A DNA stretch of 41,064 nucleotides from Candidatus Brachybacterium merdigallinarum (GCA_019115335.1 DXDT01000190.1:1-41064); one strand, 5' to 3'. Shown: positions 8,663 to 17,985, counted from the stretch's first letter. Numbers and translations are program-made. The notes: a model not told the origin generated them from the sequence alone.

Positions 8663-9426
8663 CCTGGACCCTGCTGCCGCCCCGGGGCCAGCGTCCCGTC
8701 GTCGTGCACGATGCGGCCCTCGACGACGGTGCGCAGAGCGCGAGGGGAGCCCTGGGTGAGATCGGGCAACAGCGGGGTGCGGGAACGGGGATCGGTGGAC
8801 CAGGTCTCGATGCGGTCCCCGTGCCCGCGTACCGTCAGGTCCCAGGGCTCCCACACCACGAACGTCGCCTCGATCCCGGTGCGCAGGGAACCGGGGTGGC
8901 GATGTCCGGCGACCCGCTGACCGCCTCGGGTCGCGGCGAGGAAGGCCGCGCGGTCGCTGATGCGCTGGGCCGGATCGCCCTGCTGCGCGGCGGCGCGCAC
9001 CCAGTCCCAGGGATCGCCGGCGCTCTCCTCCCCCGCGGAGCCGAACGCGAGCGGGGTCCCGTCGGAGACCAGATCGAGGTACGGCGCCTGCTCGGCATCG
9101 GTGACCGGGGAGACCACGCGCACTCCCTCACGCATCCCGAGCGGTCCGGGCAGACGCCGCACGATGCCGCGCGCCGCGGCGGTCAGGTCGCCCGCCGGGT
9201 CGGGGGCGGTGGCATCAGCCGTGGCGGCGGCATCGACGAACCCGGGGGTGAGCAGGCAGCCGGTGGCGTCGACGCGCCGGGCATCGGGGTGCAGGATCGC
9301 GGCGCTGTCCTCGGGGCCGGTCCAGACGATCATCCCGTCCGCGACCAGCATCGCCGAGGCCTCGGGATCGTCGGTCGAGTAGAGGACGATTCCGGTGTAC
9401 AGGTCCGGGCCGGGCAGTGCAGTCAC
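8659..9426 (-). CDS. Degenerate amidohydrolase-like protein (catalytic core missing)
   Basis: N-terminal composite domain ...DATGCLLTPGFVDAAATADA... is followed almost directly by an amidohydrolase C-terminus (TPLAFGSAGEESAGDPWDWVRAAAQQ...ISDRAAFLAATRGG...IETWSTDPRSR...LRTVVEGRIVHDDG). Confidence 0.75.
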   Translation of the reverse strand: MTALPGPDLYTGIVLYSTDDPEASAMLVADGMIVWTGPEDSAAILHPDARRVDATGCLLTPGFVDAAATADATAPDPAGDLTAAARGIVRRLPGPLGMREGVRVVSPVTDAEQAPYLDLVSDGTPLAFGSAGEESAGDPWDWVRAAAQQGDPAQRISDRAAFLAATRGGQRVAGHRHPGSLRTGIEATFVVWEPWDLTVRGHGDRIETWSTDPRSRTPLLPDLTQGSPRALRTVVEGRIVHDDGTLAPGRQQGPG

Positions 9427-9460
9427 CCGCCCAGCTTCTCGCGCGCACCTGGGAATAGGC

Positions 9461-12406
9461 TCATCGCTCGATCTCCTGGGCGACCAGTCCGCGCCGCACC
9501 CCCGCGATCGCGGCGCGGGCCGTGGCGGCGAGCTCGGGATCGGCGGTGAGCTGGTCGAGCAGGTCGATGACCTGGCGGGCGTGCCGCACGAAGTCTCCCG
9601 GAGGCAGGGTCGATCCCTCGAGGGCGGCCGCGAAATGGACGCCGCGGGCCCAGCGGTGCACGATCGCGGCGATCGCAGGATCAGGCGGCGGGGTCAGATC
9701 GATATCGTGTCGTGACTCGGCGGCCTGGAGATCGGCGGCGACCCGGGCCGAGGCCTCCAGCGCCGCCTCGACCGCGGGATCGGGGATCGCCTCCGGGGCG
9801 AGGGGATCATCGCGGCGCCCCTCATGGACCGCCGCGGAGACCACTGCGGCCAGGCCCGCCGGGTCCAGTCCCCGCCAGGCACCGTGCTCGATGCACTCGG
9901 CGATCAGCAGGTCCCGGTCGCTGAACAGGTGTCGCAGCCGCATCCCGCGCTCGGTCGGCACCAGCTCCTCGGTGCCGCCGGGGGCCGGCTGCTCGCGACG
10001 CAGATAGCCGAGCTCGAGCAGCAGGGCGCTGAGCTGGTCGAACTGCCGGGCCAGGGAGCTGGTGCGGCCCTGGATGCGACGGTGGACTCCCTCGAGGTCC
10101 CGTCGGGTGCCGCGCCAGCGTGCGACCCAGCGCAGATGGGACTCGAGCTCCGGGCAGTCGGAGCAGGGATGCGCGGCCAGATGCTCCTTCAATCCCAGCA
10201 GGGTGGGATCCTGCGCGGCGGTGGACGGGGTGCGGGGGGCGCGCCGGCGCACCTCCTTGCGGGCGTCCTCGTCATGGCCGGAGAGCTTCTGCCGCAGGGC
10301 CGCGGCGGAATCCTTGCGGACCTTCCCGCTGCTGAGCCGCTCCGGAGCTGGGAGTTTCATGGCGTCGATCACCGCGGGCGGCGCCGGAACATCACCGGGG
10401 CGGATCGTGCGACGCCTGCCCTCTACGTCCAGCAGATGCACCTGCGGTCCTCCCAGCACGTCCCGCTCGACCTCGAGCACCACGGCGTAGCCCTTGCGCC
10501 TGCCGCCGGGCAGGGCGAGGATCTCACCGCGGCGCAGGCCGCGCAGCACGCTGCGGATCCGATCGCGGTCAGCGCTCGCGCGGGTGCGGGCCAGCTGCTT
10601 CTCGCGCTCCCCGATCTGCTCGCGCAGATCCGCATACTCCAGCAGATCACCCCGGTCGCAGGTCATCGCCTCGAGATAGGAGTCGGCGGTGTCCTCGAGC
10701 TCCCGGGCGCGACGGGCGAGCCCGACCACCGAGCGGTCGGCCTGGAACTGGGCGAAGCTGGTCTCGAGGGTCTCCCGCGCCCGGGAGAGGTCGAAACGCT
10801 CCAGCAGGTTCACGGCCATGTTCGGGGTGGGCCGGAAGGCGGAGCGCAGCGGGTAGGTGCGCCGGGAGGCGAGCGCCCCGACCGCCTGGGCGTCGAGATG
10901 CTGACTGCCGACGACGACGGCGTGCCCCTCGGTGTCGATGCCGCGGCGTCCGGCCCGGCCGGTCAGCTGGGTGAACTCCCCCGGCGTCAGATCGGCGTGC
11001 TCCACCCCGTTGAACTTCACGAGCTTCTCCAGGACCACGGAGCGGGCCGGCATGTTGATGCCCAGGGCCAGGGTCTCGGTGGCGAACACGACCTTCAGCA
11101 GACCCCGCGCGAAGAGGTCCTCGACCACGTTCTTCAGCAGAGGCAGCATGCCCGCGTGATGCGCACCGAAGCCGCTGAGCACGTTCCGGCGGAAGGACCG
11201 GATCCCGAGCACCTCCTCGTCCTCGATGCGGACCGCAGCCAAACGCTCGTCGAGGATCCTGCGGATCTCGCGCTGCTCCTCGTCATCGGTGAGCTGGACC
11301 CGGCCCTGGGCGCACTGGCGCACCGCCGCTTCGCAGCCGGCGCGGGAGAAGATGAACACGATCGCCGGCAGCAGGCCGGCATCGTCCAGCAGGCTGATCA
11401 GCTGAGGTCGCCCCAGCGGCCGCACGCCACCGCTGCGACGTTCCTCGCGGCGCTCCGGGCCCCGGTGCCCGCCGCCCGGGGCGTGCCCGCCCCCGCTCGC
11501 CCTGCCGTTCCCGCTGCCGCGACGACGATGGGGCGGTCGGTGCCGTCCCGCGCCGCGGGGACGATGCCGCCCGCCGCCGCCCTTGCGATCGCGATACTCG
11601 CCCCGGCCGTGGTCGACCGGCAGAGACAGCGAGGCCATCCGCGCGATCTCGGGGTTCACCTGGCGCTCGCCGCTCGCCCCGGGGCCATGGGAGACGACCG
11701 CCTCCCCGGCATCGTCGACGAACAGGTCCACCAGCTGGTCCCCGAGGACCACGTGCTGCCACAGCGGGACCGGACGGGTCTCGGAGACCACGATCTCGGT
11801 GTGCCCGCGGACCTCCTGCAGCCAGGCACCGAACTCCTCCGCGTTGGAGACGGTGGCGGAGAGCGCGACCAGCTGCACCGAGCGGTCCAGGTGGATGATG
11901 ACCTCTTCCCACACCGGTCCGCGCATCCGGTCGGCGAGGTAGTGGACCTCGTCCATCACCACGAAGCCCAGGCCGTCCAGCAGCGCCGAGTCGGCGTACA
12001 GCATGTTGCGCAGCACCTCGGTGGTCATCACCACCACGTCCGCGTCCGGGCGCAGGGAGGTGTCGCCGGTGAGCAGGCCCACCCGCTCGGCCCCGAGGGA
12101 ACGGGCCAGCTCGCCGTGCTTCTGGTTGGACAGCGCCTTGATCGGAGCGGTGTAGAACACCTTCTGGCCCCGGGCCAGCGCCAGGTGCACCGCGAACTCC
12201 CCCACCACCGTCTTCCCGGCCCCGGTGGGGGCGGCGACGAGCACCGAGTGGCCCGACTCCAGGACTCGGCAGCCGGCCAGCTGGAACTCGTCCAGCTCGA
12301 AGCTGTAGCGGGAGGAGAAGGCGCCGAGCTCACTGCGCTCCAGCTGCTTCTGCTGCTGCCAGCGGGCGTAGCGCTGCGCCGGGGACTCCTCGTCCGAGGT
12401 GGGCAT
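9461..12406 (-). CDS. helY: DEAD/DEAH-box RNA helicase, HelY/Mtr4-like
   Basis: AAPTGAGKTVVGEFAV (Walker A), VVMDEVHYLADRMRG (DEVH), LSATVSNAEEFG, AGRRGIDTEGHAVV; arch/C-terminal domain. Confidence 0.92.
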   Translation of the reverse strand: MPTSDEESPAQRYARWQQQKQLERSELGAFSSRYSFELDEFQLAGCRVLESGHSVLVAAPTGAGKTVVGEFAVHLALARGQKVFYTAPIKALSNQKHGELARSLGAERVGLLTGDTSLRPDADVVVMTTEVLRNMLYADSALLDGLGFVVMDEVHYLADRMRGPVWEEVIIHLDRSVQLVALSATVSNAEEFGAWLQEVRGHTEIVVSETRPVPLWQHVVLGDQLVDLFVDDAGEAVVSHGPGASGERQVNPEIARMASLSLPVDHGRGEYRDRKGGGGRHRPRGAGRHRPPHRRRGSGNGRASGGGHAPGGGHRGPERREERRSGGVRPLGRPQLISLLDDAGLLPAIVFIFSRAGCEAAVRQCAQGRVQLTDDEEQREIRRILDERLAAVRIEDEEVLGIRSFRRNVLSGFGAHHAGMLPLLKNVVEDLFARGLLKVVFATETLALGINMPARSVVLEKLVKFNGVEHADLTPGEFTQLTGRAGRRGIDTEGHAVVVGSQHLDAQAVGALASRRTYPLRSAFRPTPNMAVNLLERFDLSRARETLETSFAQFQADRSVVGLARRARELEDTADSYLEAMTCDRGDLLEYADLREQIGEREKQLARTRASADRDRIRSVLRGLRRGEILALPGGRRKGYAVVLEVERDVLGGPQVHLLDVEGRRRTIRPGDVPAPPAVIDAMKLPAPERLSSGKVRKDSAAALRQKLSGHDEDARKEVRRRAPRTPSTAAQDPTLLGLKEHLAAHPCSDCPELESHLRWVARWRGTRRDLEGVHRRIQGRTSSLARQFDQLSALLLELGYLRREQPAPGGTEELVPTERGMRLRHLFSDRDLLIAECIEHGAWRGLDPAGLAAVVSAAVHEGRRDDPLAPEAIPDPAVEAALEASARVAADLQAAESRHDIDLTPPPDPAIAAIVHRWARGVHFAAALEGSTLPPGDFVRHARQVIDLLDQLTADPELAATARAAIAGVRRGLVAQEIER

Positions 12407-13371
12407 CAGCGGGGCCCCTCGGGCTCTTCGATCATCCCGGTGCTGCGCAGATCGGCGAGCAGGCGGACCGCACCGGGGAGCACCCGGGCGGTGATCGGGA
12501 GCAGCGCCCGGGCCTCACCGTCGGCGTACGCCCGCAGGGCCCGGCCGTGGCGCAGCCCGATGGTCAGCTCACGCACCGGCTGGATGGAGAAGCCCGGGAC
12601 GTCGGTATGGGTGCCGGAGAAGACCTTCGGGAAGAACCGCAGCAGGCGCGGGCGGCTGAGGCCCTGCACCATCGCGAGCTCGAGCTGTCCGTCATCCAGG
12701 AGTGCGTCGGGGACCAGTCGCATGCCTCCACCGTAGACGCCGCTGTTGCACAGCGAGACCAGGGGGGCGTCCACCTCGATGCGCTCCCCGCCGTCGATCT
12801 CCATCCAGTACGGGAAGGGGTGGAAGGAGGCCAGCTCCCGCAGCACAGCGGTGGTGTACCGCATCGTGTGGCCACGGCTCGAGCCATTGGCGCGGGCGTT
12901 GACCAGGGCGTCGAACCCGAGGTTGACATTGCCCACGGCGACCGTGCGGGGCGAGGGCTGGGCGGCCTGATCGGGCGAGGTGATCTCGATGGCATCGATC
13001 GCCATCACCGGGCGCGACAGGGCGTGCAGGAGGCTCCGAGTGGATTCCTCCGGGTCGTTGATCGGCAGCCCCAGGGCGCGGGCGAAGTCGTTGCCGCTGC
13101 CGGCCGGGACCACGCCCAGCCGCACCGGGGTGCCGGCCACGATCGAGGCGCCGAGGGAGACGGTGCCGTCCCCGCCGACGACGACGAGGGCGGTCAGTGT
13201 GTCCCGGATCTCGATCGCGCGGGCCTGCGCCACTTTCGCAGACGGCCCCGAGAGGTCGACCACGGAGATTCCTGCGAGACGCAGCAGGTGACCGACCTGT
13301 CGGCCGATCCGCTGGGAGGTGCCCTGGGCTGCGGTGGGGTTCGCCAGCAGCCCGACCCGCAGTCTGCTCAC
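12406..13371 (-). CDS. Diacylglycerol kinase family lipid kinase
   Basis: VVGGDGTVSLGASIVAGTPVRLGVVPAGSGNDFARALGLP: DAGK catalytic GGDGT and PxGxGNDFAR motifs. Confidence 0.92.
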   Translation of the reverse strand: MSRLRVGLLANPTAAQGTSQRIGRQVGHLLRLAGISVVDLSGPSAKVAQARAIEIRDTLTALVVVGGDGTVSLGASIVAGTPVRLGVVPAGSGNDFARALGLPINDPEESTRSLLHALSRPVMAIDAIEITSPDQAAQPSPRTVAVGNVNLGFDALVNARANGSSRGHTMRYTTAVLRELASFHPFPYWMEIDGGERIEVDAPLVSLCNSGVYGGGMRLVPDALLDDGQLELAMVQGLSRPRLLRFFPKVFSGTHTDVPGFSIQPVRELTIGLRHGRALRAYADGEARALLPITARVLPGAVRLLADLRSTGMIEEPEGPR

Positions 13372-14264
13372 CGTGTCCCCGTGCCCTCTGTCCGGTCCGT
13401 GTCGTCGATCGGTTCGACCGCGTCCTCGATGACGCTGGCCTGGTCATCGGGGATGTCCTCGCCCTGCTTCGCGGCCACCCGGCGGTCATGGAGCAGGGCG
13501 ATCACGATGGCGCCGAAGAAGAGGGCGGCGATCGCACTGGACATCACGATCAGGGTGACCGGTTCCGGGGTCGGGACCATCACCGCGGTGAAGGCGACGG
13601 ACAGGAAGATGATCCAGCGCCAGGCCTTCAGCATGGTCCTGCCCGAGAGGATCCCCAGGAAGTTCAGCAGGACCATCACCACCGGGATCACGAAGGCGAT
13701 CCCGAAGGCGAGCATGGTCTTGATGACCAGGGTGAGGTACTGGTCGTACGGGATGACCTGGCCGACGCCGTCGGCGTCCGGCGTGAAGCTCATCAGCACC
13801 GGGACCAGCTGGGTCACTCCCCAGAAACCGGCCGCGCAGCCGATGAAGAACAGGGGGATCGCGCTGCCGAAGAAGCCCAGTGCGTAGCGCCGCTCATTGC
13901 GGTGCAGGCCCGGCATCAGGAACAGCCAACCCTGGAGCATCAGCATGGGGCTGGCCAGGATGATCCCGATATAGGCGGAGAGCTGCAGGCGCACGTTCAG
14001 GCCGGTGCCGACGCCCTGGAAGTTGATCAGGGCCTCGACCCCGGTGTCCTCGGCACCGGCGAGGATCGGTGCCTTGAGGGCCTCGAAGACCCAGGGGAAC
14101 ACCATCCAGCCCACGACCGAGAGGACCACGATGGTGATCGCGCAGATCACGAGGCGGTTACGAAGCTCGACGAGGTGCTCTCCGAGGGACATCCGACCCT
14201 CGGGGTCCTTCTTCTTCCGCGACTTCTTGGCGCGCGCGGCGGGCGCTTCGGCGTCACTGGCCAC
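13368..14264 (-). CDS. tatC: Sec-independent protein translocase TatC
   Basis: MSLGEHLVELRNRLVICAITIVVLSVVGW...; TatC HLxELRxRL motif, six TM helices, next to tatA. Confidence 0.94.
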   Translation of the reverse strand: MASDAEAPAARAKKSRKKKDPEGRMSLGEHLVELRNRLVICAITIVVLSVVGWMVFPWVFEALKAPILAGAEDTGVEALINFQGVGTGLNVRLQLSAYIGIILASPMLMLQGWLFLMPGLHRNERRYALGFFGSAIPLFFIGCAAGFWGVTQLVPVLMSFTPDADGVGQVIPYDQYLTLVIKTMLAFGIAFVIPVVMVLLNFLGILSGRTMLKAWRWIIFLSVAFTAVMVPTPEPVTLIVMSSAIAALFFGAIVIALLHDRRVAAKQGEDIPDDQASVIEDAVEPIDDTDRTEGTGTR

Positions 14265-14364
14265 GACTCTGCTTCCTCCCCGGCACTCCGGGCCCCGACG
14301 CGCCGGCGTCCGGGTCCCTCAGCTCTGCCCTGCGGCGATCCGTCTCGCGCACAGGCGACCTGCT

Positions 14365-14691
14365 TCAGTCGCGTCGGTAGGAGTCCTCGTCCTCGGACGC
14401 GCGGACAGGCTCGCGGTCATCGCGGCGGTCCTCGTCCCGCGGATCGTACTCGCGCTCGGGGCGGGCCTCGCGGCGGCGGTCGCCGTCGCGGGAGGAGCGG
14501 CGCGCGGGCTCGTCGTCCTCGTCCTCAGCGGTGTCCGCATCGTCCCCGCGCAGCTCCTCGACCTCGGACTTGAAGATGCGCATCGACTTGCCCACGTTGC
14601 GGGCGAGACCGGGGAGCTTGCCGGCGCCGAAGAGCAGCACCACCAGCAGAACCAGCAGGACGATGACCCAGGGGTTTCTGAAGGCACCCAT
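14365..14691 (-). CDS. tatA: Sec-independent protein translocase TatA with long charged tail
   Basis: MGAFRNPWVIVLLVLLVVLLFGAGKLPGLARNVGKSMRIFKSEVEEL: TatA TM plus FGxxKLPxLAR amphipathic helix. Confidence 0.93.
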   Translation of the reverse strand: MGAFRNPWVIVLLVLLVVLLFGAGKLPGLARNVGKSMRIFKSEVEELRGDDADTAEDEDDEPARRSSRDGDRRREARPEREYDPRDEDRRDDREPVRASEDEDSYRRD

Positions 14692-14784
14692 AACAAACCT
14701 TTCGTCGACGCCGCGTGCTTGATCGGGCGCTTCCATGGTCCCACATCGGACCGAGTTCTCGTCGGGGCGCGGCGACCGCGTACC

Positions 14785-14804
14785 GCCTCACCGAGGGGTG
14801 AGGC
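14785..14804. terminator. Hairpin between pafBC and tatA (possible attenuator or terminator)
   Basis: Perfect 8-bp stem gcctcacc-(gagg)-ggtgaggc, 3 nt beyond the pafBC stop; no U-tract. Confidence 0.45.
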
Positions 14805-14807
14805 TCA

Positions 14808-16814
14808 TCAGCGTAGCGCTTCGTGCTGGGTGTGGCGGTCCTCCGCGGCGCGCGTCACGGTCACGATCGTGTTTCTGAACACATCGGGGCTGAGCACCTC
14901 CGCGCCGCCGGCCGTCTCCAGCACCGCGTCGACGAGGGCGGCCTGCAGCGGCTCCGGCAGACGGGCGAAGAGGGAGCCGTCCGCGCCGTCCCGCAGCTCG
15001 GCCGCGGAGAAGGACTCCGCGATCCAGCGGGCGGGCGGGCTCAGCCGCACCCAGACCTCCCCCTCGAGCAGACCGCGGAGGTCGGGCCCGGGAGCGGCGT
15101 CCGCCTCGGGGGATCGTGCAGACGGCGTGCCCTCGGGCAGGATCTCCACGATGCGGTCGAGCCGGAAGCGACGCTCCGCGCCGGCCAGCTCGCAGTGGGC
15201 GCGCAGGTAGGAGCGGGAGCCGGTGGTCTCGATCCGCAGCGGCCGGATCCTGCGCACGCTGGTGCCGGGTCTGTCCGGGCCGGAGTACCGAATGGTCAGC
15301 GCGGCGGCAGGGTCCGCAGTATGGAGGCTGTGCTGGACGGCGGCGAGCACCTCCTCGCCGCGCCGGGCGGTGGGGTCGGCGCGGGCGGCAGGCTCCGCGG
15401 CGGGCTCGGTCGCTGCCGGGACCGGAGTGCTGGGTGGGGCCGTGTCGAGGCCCGCTGCGGCCAGCAGCTTGGTACGGGCGGAGTCGAGGATCGCCTCGGT
15501 CTCTCCGGCGGCGGGCTCCAGCGCGGCGATGCCCGCCAGCAGGGCCGTGACCTCGACCGGGCTCAGCCGCAGAGCGCGGCGCAGCGGCTCCGCATTGCGC
15601 ACACGCACCGTGCCCTGCTCCCACTCCGCCTCGATCAGGTCCTCCCACCCGTTGCCGAGGTCGCCACACAGGAACAGCACCTGCAGGTCGTCGATGAGCT
15701 GCTTCTCGGTGATGCCGAGCTCGCCGGCGAGCTCGGCGAGGTCGCTCTCGCCCTTGGCCATCACGTGGGAGGCGACCCCGAGCAGGCGCGAGAGGTGGTC
15801 GGTGCCGGAGCTGGAGGTGCGGATCCTCGTGGGAGGGCGCGGCGTGGCCGCCTCGAGCGCCGAGAGATCGGCGGGACCCTCGTGGAGCGCGGCAATCGCC
15901 CCGAGCACCTCGGCGAGCTCGTCACGCCAGGCGCGGGGCTCCCGCAGCTCGATCCAGCGGGACTCCCCCAGCAGCAGCCGACGAGCCGCCGGGCGGGGCA
16001 GCTCGGGAAGCGTGAGCTCGGTGACGTCGAGCTCTGCCCCGGCACGGTCCCGCAGGGCGAGCGCCTTGTACGGGGCGGCCGTGATGCGGGCGGTGGCGCG
16101 GTCGTCGCTGCGGTGCTGGTCCTCGAGAACGGCAGCGAGGTCCAGGCCCTCGGGGCGGGGCTCCGCGGCGGCGGTGCCGAGGGTCGGGAAGGACTCGATG
16201 CGGGAGGCGCGGAAGACGCGCGGAGCTCCGCGGTCCCGATCCCAGCCATGGATGTACCAGTACCCCTCGTGCACGCCCACGATCCAGGGCTCCACGACGC
16301 GGGTGGACGGAGCACCGCTCGCGCTGCGGTACGTGAAGGAGACCGCGCGGGCAGAGGTGACCGCCTCCAGCAGCGGGGAGAGCACCGGCAGGGACTCCAC
16401 GGCCCCGCGAGGAGTGCGGCGCAGCAGGTCGGGGTCCGCGTCGTGGCCGAGGCTCAGCAGCTTCGCCCGCACCCGCCGAGCCGCTCCCCCGGCGGCGGCG
16501 TCGTCCCAGGCCCGGCTCGCGGCCAGCAGCACCGTGTACTCCTCGGTGGTCACGTCCAGCACGGCATCGGCGCCGGCGGTGTCGATCCGGTAGTAGACCG
16601 TGTTCTCGTCGAGCACATCGGTCTCCGTGACCAGCGGCAGGCCCAGGTCCAGGATTGCGGCCTTGTCCCGCTCGAACATCCGCTCGACGGCTTCCGGGCT
16701 CGTCGCCGCGGCGTAGTCGGGGATGACGGCGAACAGCTTCGTCCGGTCGATCCGGCGTCGCGATCCGATCGTCATGATGACGTTGAGCAGTCGTTCCACA
16801 CCTCGAGCAGCCAC
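14808..16814 (-). CDS. pafBC: Fused PafB-PafC WYL-domain transcriptional regulator
   Basis: Two successive HTH+WYL halves: GVERLLNVIMTIGSRRRIDRTKLFAVIPDY... and DHLSRLLGVASHVMAKGESDLAELAGELGITEKQLIDDLQVLFLCG...; next to tatA as in other actinobacteria. Confidence 0.9.
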   Translation of the reverse strand: MAARGVERLLNVIMTIGSRRRIDRTKLFAVIPDYAAATSPEAVERMFERDKAAILDLGLPLVTETDVLDENTVYYRIDTAGADAVLDVTTEEYTVLLAASRAWDDAAAGGAARRVRAKLLSLGHDADPDLLRRTPRGAVESLPVLSPLLEAVTSARAVSFTYRSASGAPSTRVVEPWIVGVHEGYWYIHGWDRDRGAPRVFRASRIESFPTLGTAAAEPRPEGLDLAAVLEDQHRSDDRATARITAAPYKALALRDRAGAELDVTELTLPELPRPAARRLLLGESRWIELREPRAWRDELAEVLGAIAALHEGPADLSALEAATPRPPTRIRTSSSGTDHLSRLLGVASHVMAKGESDLAELAGELGITEKQLIDDLQVLFLCGDLGNGWEDLIEAEWEQGTVRVRNAEPLRRALRLSPVEVTALLAGIAALEPAAGETEAILDSARTKLLAAAGLDTAPPSTPVPAATEPAAEPAARADPTARRGEEVLAAVQHSLHTADPAAALTIRYSGPDRPGTSVRRIRPLRIETTGSRSYLRAHCELAGAERRFRLDRIVEILPEGTPSARSPEADAAPGPDLRGLLEGEVWVRLSPPARWIAESFSAAELRDGADGSLFARLPEPLQAALVDAVLETAGGAEVLSPDVFRNTIVTVTRAAEDRHTQHEALR

Positions 16815-16820
16815 CGTCCC

Positions 16821-16830
16821 AGCCTACAGT
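16821..16830. promoter_or_regulatory. Putative divergent promoter with overlapping -10 elements for leaderless pafBC (-) and DUF3866 gene (+)
   Basis: Minus TAGGCT (16826-16821), 6 nt before GTG at 16814; plus TACAGT (16825-16830), 6 nt before ATG at 16837; the two hexamers share the TA dinucleotide. Confidence 0.6.
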
Positions 16831-16836
16831 GGGCGC

Positions 16837-17985
16837 ATGCTGCGCTACGCACGAGGAGTCGTCTCCGCCCACCGCTCCGCCTGGCCCGGGGTGGTGCGCT
16901 TCCGGGCCCGCCTCGAGGACGGTGCGGAGGTCCCGGTGCTCGGCTATCCGGAGCTGAGCGGGGCCCCGGCGCTCGGGGAGCGGGTGCTGTTGAACACCAC
17001 CGCCCTGGAACGGGGCCTCGGGACCGGCGGCGACGCCCTCCTGGTGGCGCGCCTGGACGAGCTGCCGGAGCCTCGCGCGCAGATCGCGGGCCACATGGTC
17101 AAGGCGCGCTACACACCGCTGCAGACCATGGTCGACGCGCTCGACGATCCAGCCGGCGAGCATCACGCGGTGATGCGCGCGGCGGAGGATCTCGAGAGGA
17201 TGCCGGTGGTGGCCGCTGACCTCCACTCCTCACTGCCCGCGATCATCGCCGGGGCGCTGCTTGACGCCCCCGAGGCGCGGATCGCCCTGGTGCACACCGA
17301 CGGGGCTGCTCTGCCCGCGGCGTACTCGGCCACCGCCGCGGCGCTGCGGGACAGCGGGCATCTGGCCGCAGTGATCAGTGCCGGGCAGTCCTTCGGCGGG
17401 GATCTGGAGGCGGTGACGGTCCACTCCGCGCTGCTGGGGGCCCGGCATGTGGTGGGAGCGGACCTCGCGATCGTCGTGCAGGGGCCGGGGAACCTGGGCA
17501 GCGGCACGCCCTGGGGCTTCTCCGGGGTGCAGTCGGCGGAGGCGCTGCATGCCGCGACCGCGCTGGGAGGCAGGCCGGTGGCGTCCCTGCGGGTGAGCCA
17601 GGCCGATCCCCGGCCCCGGCACCGCGGGCTCTCCCATCACTCGAGCACGGCCTTCGGCAGAGCCCTGCTGGCCTCGGTGATTCTCCCCGTGCCGCGGCCG
17701 GACACCACCCCGCACAGTGAGATCCATGCGTTGGTGCGGGAACAGCTGGAAACATCTGTCATTGATCCGGTGGGGCGCACCGCTCCCCCGCACGAGGTCC
17801 GCGAGGTCCCGACCGACGGCATCCCCGACGCACTCGCACAGCTGCCGGTGCGGCTGTCGACCATGGGGCGCTCCCTCGAGGAGGATTTCTGCGCTTTCCT
17901 CTACGCGGCGATCGCAGGTCGAGCGGCGGCGGCGCTCATCCCGCCCCGGGGAACGAGCCCGGCGCAGCCTCCCCCCGCTCCCTGA
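16837..17985 (+). CDS. DUF3866 family protein
   Basis: MLRYARGVVSAHRSAWPGVVRFRARLEDGAEVPVLGYPELSG...GGDLEAVTVHSAL...VVQGPGNLGSGTPWGFSGVQ...SHHSSTAFGRAL; recalled family resemblance. Confidence 0.8.
   Translation: MLRYARGVVSAHRSAWPGVVRFRARLEDGAEVPVLGYPELSGAPALGERVLLNTTALERGLGTGGDALLVARLDELPEPRAQIAGHMVKARYTPLQTMVDALDDPAGEHHAVMRAAEDLERMPVVAADLHSSLPAIIAGALLDAPEARIALVHTDGAALPAAYSATAAALRDSGHLAAVISAGQSFGGDLEAVTVHSALLGARHVVGADLAIVVQGPGNLGSGTPWGFSGVQSAEALHAATALGGRPVASLRVSQADPRPRHRGLSHHSSTAFGRALLASVILPVPRPDTTPHSEIHALVREQLETSVIDPVGRTAPPHEVREVPTDGIPDALAQLPVRLSTMGRSLEEDFCAFLYAAIAGRAAAALIPPRGTSPAQPPPAP

Noticed and set aside
7001-8920. 639-aa plus-strand ORF opposite lnt
   Set aside because: His/Gln/Gly-rich translation, mirror frame of lnt codons.
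9824-12736. 970-aa plus-strand ORF opposite helY
   Set aside because: Low-complexity Gly/Arg/His translation with no domain; a GC-driven antisense shadow of a well-supported helicase gene.
12692-13489. 265-aa alternative-frame minus ORF inside dagK
   Set aside because: Out of frame with the conserved DAGK motifs; Arg/Pro/Gly-rich spurious frame.
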